From Coprinopsis marcescibilis (Eukaryota; Basidiomycota; Agaricomycetes; Agaricales; Psathyrellaceae), in the NCBI GenBank assembly GCA_004369085.1, contig ML210205.1, positions 1 to 64,000 on the forward strand: a DNA stretch of 64,000 nt, in the 5' to 3' direction. The notes below the pieces were generated by a model. The model saw nothing but the letters and a program-made list of their open reading frames with translations, searched no databases and had not been told where the DNA came from. The position numbers and the translations under genes were made by a program. This document shows positions 61,170 to 64,000 of the stretch, one piece after another (the stretch's first letter is position 1; the number at the start of each line of letters is the position of its first letter).

Positions 61170-62060
61170 ATGACTCCTCATGGCCCCAAATATGTTCGTT
61201 TGGACATCGAAAAAGCCGCGCTGCTCATCGTCGACCACCAGATCGGCCTCCTCCAGCTTGTGCGCGACTACTCTCCAGAGGAGTTCCGCAACAACGTCTT
61301 CGCCCATGCCGCCCTCGGAAAGGCGTTCAACCTGCCTACCGTCATAACCACCAGCACCGAGACCGGTAAGCTCTCAGCCCATTCACTCGTTCAGCTGTCT
61401 AGACGCCAGCTGGCGTTTCCACCTTAAGCCAAGTTGCTAACGGACATTCATTGCGCAGGTCCAAACGGTCCTGTGCCGCAGGAGATCCTGGACTTGCTCC
61501 CGGAGGCGACCGTCGTGCACCGCAGTGGCGAGATCAACGCCTGGGACAGCCCCGAGTTCCGCGCGGCCGTGCGCGCGACCGGGAAGACGCAGTTCATCAT
61601 CGCGGGCATCGTAACCGAAGTCAGTGTCCCAACCGCACTGCGCCAACGGGATCATAATCATGCTGACACCCTCGTTAGGTCTGCGCCGCGTTCGTTGCGC
61701 TCTCACTTGTCGAAGAAGGATACGAGGTCTTTGCGAACGATGACGCCTCTGGCACGTTCACCAGGCGCGGGGCGGACGCCGCCAACGACCGCATGCGCGC
61801 CGCGGGGGTACAGGTCCTGTCCATGTTCGCCATCATCGGCGAGGTGGCGCGGGACTGGCGGAACCCCGCGTTCGCGCAAGTTCTCCCCCTTGTCGACAAG
61901 TGAGTTCTTCGGATGTGAAAGTGTCTACGTATGCATTGAGCTTGTGGCTGACTGCGCGGCGATATATAGGTACATCCCCTCCGCGAGCTGGCTCTTCCGT
62001 TCGCATGCCGCGGCCCAGGCTGAGGCGAAGCCTGCTTTGGCCAGCGAAATCGCTGCTTGA
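61170..62060 (+). CDS. Isochorismatase-family cysteine hydrolase (YcaC-like)
   Basis: Four exons (61170-61365, 61459-61619, 61679-61899, 61970-62060) give 222 residues; all joins keep phase. The start is the ATG at 61170 (MTPHGPKYVRLDIEKAALLI). The catalytic Asp22 lies in LLIVDHQIGLLQL. The nucleophile Cys121 lies in IIAGIVTEVCAAFVALSLVE, followed by FANDDASGTF. VITTSTETGPNGP and VHRSGEINAWDSPEF are further YcaC-like segments. The family's usual catalytic Lys was not located with certainty. A small cytosolic amidase or related hydrolase is expected; the substrate is not predictable. It stands alone, with no operon-like partner. Confidence 0.85.
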
Positions 62061-62244
62061 CGGCCGACCGAAGAGTCGCAGCACCAAGTTCTATTCGGGT
62101 AACTTTCAAGTACCAGTCTGCACATTCTGACAGAGTACTTTTACGATGTATGTGGTATTGGTGTCCCGAAATATCATGCTCGAGCATTTTCCGAATGGAC
62201 TCTCGCAAATGTATTGAATTCCGAAGACGCCGATACGCCATAGT

Positions 62245-62507
62245 GTATGAATTGTTTTATGCAGGTTTATGGGACCAAGGCGACCTCCTTGTTGTCCCGC
62301 CCCTTGATCCGAGAACCATCTGAAGGCAAGTACAAGCCTCAATCCAGTCCTTATATGGACCACAGATGGCCCCTCTGGAACTCACCAGCCTGCACTATAA
62401 TCCTCCAACACTTGGAAATGACTTGTATGAGTGAGATCCCGCTACGTTTCATCGGAAAATCAATGCAGCGAGTCAGGGACGTCATTGACAATGGCCTAGA
62501 TATGTGA
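62245..62507 (+). pseudogene. Remnant of the lectin neighbour gene (copy of 39401-39670)
   Basis: The 3' exon of the unknown gene at 39401-40339 is repeated here inverted. ELFYAGLWDQGDLLVVPPLD is intact, but a CGA-to-TGA change stops the frame after PRTI. The frame later shifts near LEMTCMSEIPLRF. The 5' exons are absent. Confidence 0.8.
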
Positions 62508-63981
62508 TGTTTGGAATAAAAATGATTCGTTTAAAACTGGAAAGCCTGAAATATATTTAAGACACTATGAATGAACATGTGCAGACAGAGCAGGGACAAG
62601 CAGAAAGTTCCACGATATTTGCTTCCGTATTCAGACATAATTTAAGCGTTAACTGAACTTTATCATAAAACGAATCAAGGATGTACTAGAGACGCCCGCT
62701 GAGAGTCAGAATCACCCGGCGCCTGGATATTCCTGGGCCCATAAGGGCATATTTTGATTCGGAATGGCAACTGTCGAGTCGGGTTTGAGTAAGCGAGATG
62801 TATCATGAAGCAAGTGAAAGGAATACACGAATGACAGACATACCTTTTTCGAAGCGCCAGAGTCGGTCGCGGGATGGACTTGACAATTTGATCTTGGCGC
62901 CTGAGGCGCTGGAGAGATCCTTGACGTCCATGCTCAGATCGACGTGTGGGACGTATAGCCTGCAGATACAAAATACGTCGTGAGTATACCGAATTAAAAA
63001 TGAAATTTAAACAGTAAGGAAGTAGTATCGTGGTAGGTGAGTAGGTAGTGACTAAGGGTATGGCGGAAGATTGAGCGGAGAACGTACTCGAAGTGACTGG
63101 AGTTCAGAGCGCTGGGGACGAGTCGCCACCTGAAAGGGCCGTTGGAGCCGATGATTGGCTGGTCCAATTCGGCGATGTCGCCTCCAATGCTGAGGTAGCG
63201 GCCATTGAGGATGTTCTTGAATGACCAGAGCGACTCATCCGAGCCGGCGCGTGTGGCTTCCCACTGAGAGGCCAGTGATAGAGAATGGGTTAGGCGATAC
63301 GGGTGGGTCGTAAACTAAAGGTACCCACTAGTTGGTTTCTGCCTTCGTTGTAGTGGTGACTCCGCACTGAGTAATGGCCGATGGTTAGGCAAGGTAGTGT
63401 CTCTGGTGATGGGACGTACCGTTTCCGGTGTGAGACTCGAAATGAATGACTGTTCCCGTTTGGACGTTTTGTATGTGGTAGACACCGCCGTTGACGCAGG
63501 GGACAGCAGGCTCGATGTCTGGAACAGACAGAATAAGAGCAAGTGTTGGAATGATTGAAGTAAACTATCAAGGTATCGAAGCACACCTTGGTCGAGGATC
63601 CACACCTGGTTTGATCTGTTCCATTCTTTCCAGGTCTGTGAGTCTTCCCACAGTTGGAGGTCGACCGATTCAAGGTTTTTGTTGTGCGCATCGGTATCCA
63701 AGACGTACTTTGTGTAGGGAATGCACAGCCTGAGATGCGTCGGCATGTCAACTTCAAGAAGTCACTCCAGTTGGTAAGAATATGTGGACTCATGCTTACT
63801 GAAGTGTATTCGGATATTTGATATTTTTACCTATCGTAACATACCAAATAGCGTCCTTGTTGGATGTTCCAATAATTTTGAGGCCGTTCTTAGCTCTTGT
63901 CGACCGGTCAAAGCCCAGGTAGTATCCAGTGGCGGCGACACTCTCAAACTTCCAGAAGCAGTCGACCTTGATAGCTTTCCA
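62245..63981 (-). repeat. Right arm of the long inverted duplication
   Basis: Inverted match of 37982-39670. Position pairs: 63981 with 37982, 62712 with 39233, and about 62245 with about 39670. A 42-base insertion relative to the left arm lies near 62570-62615. The match stops on the left near 62245. The window edge cuts the right side. Confidence 0.85.
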
Positions 63982-64000
63982 CTACATATGGAAGAGTTAG
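62712..64000 (-). CDS. Ricin-B-type beta-trefoil lectin-like protein (copy F, partial)
   Basis: The stop is at 62712-62714. The 5' end, including the start and the first trefoil strand, lies beyond the window edge. The visible exons closely match lectin D: WKAIKVDCFWKFESVAATGY, IPYTKYVLD, VDLSMDVKDLSSASGAK, DRLWRFEKV, and the C-terminal WAQEYPGAG. The window ends inside the intron that has a GC donor in copies C-E. No break is seen in the visible part. Confidence 0.75.

Noticed and set aside
1..64000. tRNA genes, CRISPR arrays, retroelements, integrated viral genes
   Set aside because: I looked for T-loop-like GTTCGA patterns, regular spacer arrays, long terminal repeats, and polymerase or integrase motifs, and found none that held up. 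A dedicated tool could still find a tRNA.

Overview
This window looks like nuclear DNA of a filamentous basidiomycete, most likely an agaricomycete of the Rhizoctonia/Ceratobasidium type. The grounds are many short introns (about 48-90 bases), BTB and F-box family expansions, cytoplasmic beta-trefoil lectins in several copies, and fungal housekeeping genes (IML2, YML020W-like, OXR1, DHA1 transporter). The organism is an inference. No rRNA, tRNA, CRISPR array or transposase gene was recognised.

Layout. At the left end lies a two-unit repeat (1-130). It is followed by an IML2/TTC39 gene (minus, 1074-3583) and a THEM6-like hot-dog protein gene (plus, 4996-6313). From 6.6 to 13.4 kb is a duplicated accessory block on the minus strand: lectin A, a fragment of an unknown gene, a decayed F-box gene, lectin B, and the fuller copy of the unknown gene. 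From 13.5 to 17.3 kb is one large, mostly disordered protein. The stretch 17.3-20.6 kb is nearly empty. A DHA1 drug/polyamine transporter (20.6-23.1 kb), another sparse stretch, a small unknown gene (25.3-26.1 kb) and an aldo/keto reductase (26.5-28.1 kb) come next. A very large YML020W-like alpha/beta-hydrolase gene fills 28.4-35.3 kb.

From 35.9 to 47.8 kb is a second accessory block. It holds lectins C, D and E in direct orientation, each behind the same roughly 240-base upstream segment. An unknown gene lies tail to tail with lectin D. A truncated BTB pseudogene, an intact single-exon F-box gene (the intact relative of the decayed copy at 8.7-10.1 kb) and a BTB/zinc-binding gene follow. 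OXR1 (TLDc domain) lies at 50.1-54.1 kb, then an F-box-like leucine-rich protein (55.6-57.4 kb) and a deleted copy of the OXR1 3' end (57.9-58.5 kb). An isochorismatase-family hydrolase occupies 61.2-62.1 kb. The right end carries lectin F with its neighbour remnant. This is an inverted, very similar copy of the lectin D region about 24 kb away.

The main theme is local duplication and decay. Lectin, F-box and BTB genes have been copied in direct and inverted orientation, several copies are broken, and the housekeeping genes between them look intact. The most unusual gene-structure signals are a pair of microexons (5 nt and 1 nt) needed to keep the aldo/keto reductase in frame, and a GC-AG intron shared by lectins C, D and E where lectins A and B have an ordinary GT donor. 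The lectins have no signal peptide and are probably cytoplasmic. A defence role is an inference from similar fungal lectins.
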